This document shows positions 62,123 through 64,000 of a stretch of DNA of 64,000 nucleotides, piece after piece. The translations under genes were made by a program, and so were the position numbers. Position 1 is the first letter of the stretch. Each line of letters begins with the position of its first letter. The notes below the pieces were generated by a model that saw only the letters and a program-made list of their open reading frames with translations, was not told the origin of the DNA and searched no databases. Origin of the DNA: Picosynechococcus sp. PCC 7003 (lineage in GTDB: Bacteria > Cyanobacteriota > Cyanobacteriia > Cyanobacteriales > MRBY01); the NCBI RefSeq assembly GCF_001693255.1, contig NZ_CP016474.1, positions 1,506,661-1,570,660 of the forward strand, written 5' to 3'.

Positions 62123-63117
62123 CTCAAAGCACCACCACAACTCGAACCGCTCCCCGCTGTGCAACCATAGCAATAGGGCTTCGTTGCCACCGTTTTAATG
62201 GCATCCAAAGAGTTGGCCTCTAGGAGATGCTGCACTGTAACAGGCTGACCGTCGGGAGTGCGAGCAGGGAGATTTTCCATCTGGTTAAAATCACAATCAA
62301 AAATATTGCCTTGGTAATCCACAGAAAGCTGATTCCGACACATAAGGTTTGGCACCGTTTTCCCGTTGTGATGTGCCGCTAAAAAGCTGAGATAGGGTTC
62401 ATAAAGCTCGTGGGCCTGGAGATAATTTTTAACCCGGCCAATGGGCAAATTCGTGATCGTAAACAGGTGATTAAACTGAATTTGAAAATGATTTTCCAAA
62501 TAAGCTTTGTAATCCTGTTCTAGGGCCGCCTGATTGGGGGTAAGGGAAAAGTCCTGGTTCCGGGGCACGGGCGGATTGTAAACCAAATCCAAAACTAGGG
62601 CTGGATCCCGACCGTAGCCCAGGGCATGTAATCGTTGTAGGGCCGCAATGGAATCTTGATATACCCCCGTACCCCGTTGGCGATCGACATTATCTTCCAA
62701 ATAACAGGGTAGGGAAGCCACCACGCGCACCTGATTTTCCGCAAAATATCTGGGTAAGTCCTCATACCCAGGCACGAAAAAAATTGTGAGGTTTGAGCGC
62801 ACAATGACATCTTTTCCCGTTTCCCGTGCTGCGGCCACCAGTTGCCGGAATCCGTAATGCATTTCCGGTGCTCCCCCAGTGAGATCCACCGTTTGAATTT
62901 GGGGAAAGGTGCGAATCACTTGGATTAATTGGGCACAAATTTCCGGGCTGAGTTCCTCGGTGCGCTTCGGGCCAGCCTCGACATGGCAATGGGTGCAGGC
63001 GAGGTTACATTTTTTACCGAGGTTAATTTGGAGGGTACTGATGGGAGTTTTGCTGAGGGGCTGACCCAAGGTTTTCTGAAAAGCGGGGATGGCGGTTTGG
63101 GTAGGGGTTTGAACCAT
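62119..63117 (-). CDS. arsS: Arsenosugar biosynthesis radical SAM protein ArsS
   Basis: This 332-residue radical SAM enzyme has the cluster motif CNLACTHCHVEAGP and a C-terminal DUF3641 region with NLMCRNQLSVDYQGNIFDCDFNQ and YCYGCTAGSGSSCGG. ArsS adds the deoxyadenosyl group to dimethylarsenite, giving arsenosugars. The ATG at 63117 is preferred over an earlier in-frame start. It lies 40 bp downstream of the arsM stop on the same strand, forming an arsM-arsS operon. Confidence 0.93.
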   Translation of the reverse strand: MVQTPTQTAIPAFQKTLGQPLSKTPISTLQINLGKKCNLACTHCHVEAGPKRTEELSPEICAQLIQVIRTFPQIQTVDLTGGAPEMHYGFRQLVAAARETGKDVIVRSNLTIFFVPGYEDLPRYFAENQVRVVASLPCYLEDNVDRQRGTGVYQDSIAALQRLHALGYGRDPALVLDLVYNPPVPRNQDFSLTPNQAALEQDYKAYLENHFQIQFNHLFTITNLPIGRVKNYLQAHELYEPYLSFLAAHHNGKTVPNLMCRNQLSVDYQGNIFDCDFNQMENLPARTPDGQPVTVQHLLEANSLDAIKTVATKPYCYGCTAGSGSSCGGALS

Positions 63118-63157
63118 GGTGATTGGGAGAACAGAACAAGGATGAGTTTTAAGCAAT

Positions 63158-64000
63158 TTAGCAACAACTGTCGGGGCTGCAACAGGCGGAGTCTACGGTT
63201 AGTTGGGTCAGGTTATAATCTGCGCCTTTGGTCTCTTGGGGATCACGGCGGGCCTCTGGAGGACAGTTGAATGGAGCAGCGGCTTCCGAGGAAATTCCTT
63301 GGTAGGGGGCAACGGCGATAAATTGCCCAGCATAGGGGCCGTCGGGATTGGTTAGGCGTTGAAAGGTTTGATCACTAACGGCCATTCTTTCTCCCCGAAA
63401 ATAGGTGTGGCCCGCGTCGTCTTGGATCTGCTGCCAGGGGCCTTTATAAATAACTGCTTGGTGCCGTTCGCGACCAATGCCCACTTTGCCTTTGTAGGCC
63501 CGGACAGTCAAGGAGCGAAATTCGATGCCATCAATGGTTTGCCAGGGTTCAGCAGCGTAACTCAAGATTTCCACCCCATAAAAACCAGCATCCACAAACA
63601 TTTGCAAAAATTCGGCTTCGAGGAAAGCGCCAGCAATGCAACCACTCCATAGCTCTGGATCATTGAGGATTTTTTCGGTGGGTGTCTCGTCACAAACAAT
63701 GTCCGAGATAACGGCGCGGCCACCTTGTTTGAGTACCCGGTGGATTTCTTGGAACAGTTGTTGTTTATCGCTGGGTTTGACGAGGTTCAGAACACAGTTG
63801 GAAATCACCAGATCAATGCTCTCGTCGGCAATCAAAGGGGACTCTGCCCGGAGGCGATCGCCTTCTGTTTCATAGCGGGCGATATCTTCTAGGGTGGTAA
63901 TGGGATTAGCCTGGAGCCAAGCCTGGAGCGGATCGAGGGGGAGTTTGAGGTCTTGGATTTTCCCTTTGACAAATTCGGTATTGTGGAAGCCAATTTTGGT
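63158..64000 (-). CDS. arsM: Arsenite S-adenosylmethionine methyltransferase ArsM (N-terminus beyond the right edge)
   Basis: The frame is open to position 64000, giving about 280 residues of the C-terminal part. A class I methyltransferase core is visible (DEYIEDIA-like segment, IDLVISNCVLNLVKPSDK with the Asn-Cys motif typical of ArsM), then GCIAGAFLEAEFLQMFVDAGF with Cys, and the C-terminal CCSPDSCC tail that could bind arsenite. The first part of the SAM-binding fold, including the N-terminal Cys region, is outside the window. It methylates trivalent arsenic using SAM. It is followed by arsS, 40 bp away. Confidence 0.9.
   Translation of the reverse strand, partial: TKIGFHNTEFVKGKIQDLKLPLDPLQAWLQANPITTLEDIARYETEGDRLRAESPLIADESIDLVISNCVLNLVKPSDKQQLFQEIHRVLKQGGRAVISDIVCDETPTEKILNDPELWSGCIAGAFLEAEFLQMFVDAGFYGVEILSYAAEPWQTIDGIEFRSLTVRAYKGKVGIGRERHQAVIYKGPWQQIQDDAGHTYFRGERMAVSDQTFQRLTNPDGPYAGQFIAVAPYQGISSEAAAPFNCPPEARRDPQETKGADYNLTQLTVDSACCSPDSCC

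Overview
The window is chromosomal DNA of a unicellular cyanobacterium. It encodes photosystem II D1 (psbA), the N-terminal half of a split-intein DnaE, a CofG-type FO synthase subunit, PEP carboxylase, OpcA, DUF1574, DUF2499/Ycf49-like and DUF2555 proteins, and it is full of HIP1 palindromes (GCGATCGC). Gene content and roughly even base composition suggest a Picosynechococcus / Synechococcus sp. PCC 7002-type organism; that assignment is an inference, not a database match. About 58 protein genes are supported. I found no tRNA, rRNA, CRISPR array, complete insertion sequence or prophage.

Layout. 1-9.5 kb: an unknown gene running off the left edge, dnaE-N with the split intein, a PQQ-type sugar dehydrogenase lipoprotein, ubiX, an IaiH-like HEAT protein divergent from nfu, and ppc. 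9.5-15.7 kb: a DUF1574 protein, cofG, psbA with a clear sigma-70-type promoter and terminator, a small lipoprotein and a PH-like membrane protein. 16-24.3 kb: pyrG, a Dabb protein, murQ, an AT-rich island with a frameshifted membrane glycosyltransferase, a carotenoid oxygenase, DUF2499, coaBC and DUF2555. 24.3-34.7 kb: a DCC-family protein, an RnfD/NqrB-like plus DUF2330 operon, a SIMPL protein, a NurA-like nuclease, lepB, a LivG-type ATPase with surE, DUF4112 with a peptidase C15-like gene, an NblB-like HEAT protein and a lipase-like hydrolase.

34.7-41 kb: a fermentation locus (nifJ and a DHODH-like gene) enclosed by an inverted pair of a 26-bp repeat, then an accessory stretch with small secreted or membrane proteins, a truncated gene copy and a possible 34-residue membrane peptide. 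41-48.2 kb: a compact one-strand cluster of three glycosyltransferases, an MsbA-type ABC exporter, an APH-fold kinase-like protein and a secreted protein, running straight into a histidine kinase and response regulator. A possible promoter and terminator lie ahead of the cluster. This is the best candidate for an undescribed export or surface-glycan system.

48.2-64 kb: aat, a salt-stress-like protein, a DppC-type permease, an arginyl-tRNA synthetase-like protein without a catalytic core, a Crp-family regulator, the oxidative pentose phosphate operon tal-zwf-opcA, an HlyD-type adaptor, a DedA protein, a degenerate nuclease-fold protein and an arsM-arsS arsenic pair running off the right edge.

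Genes are tightly packed. Several same-strand pairs overlap by 1-4 bp, and three convergent pairs share interlocked stop codons. Most functional calls rest on motifs read by eye from the translated sequences; start codons were moved to internal ATG/GTG codons where Shine-Dalgarno signals or signal peptides favoured it.
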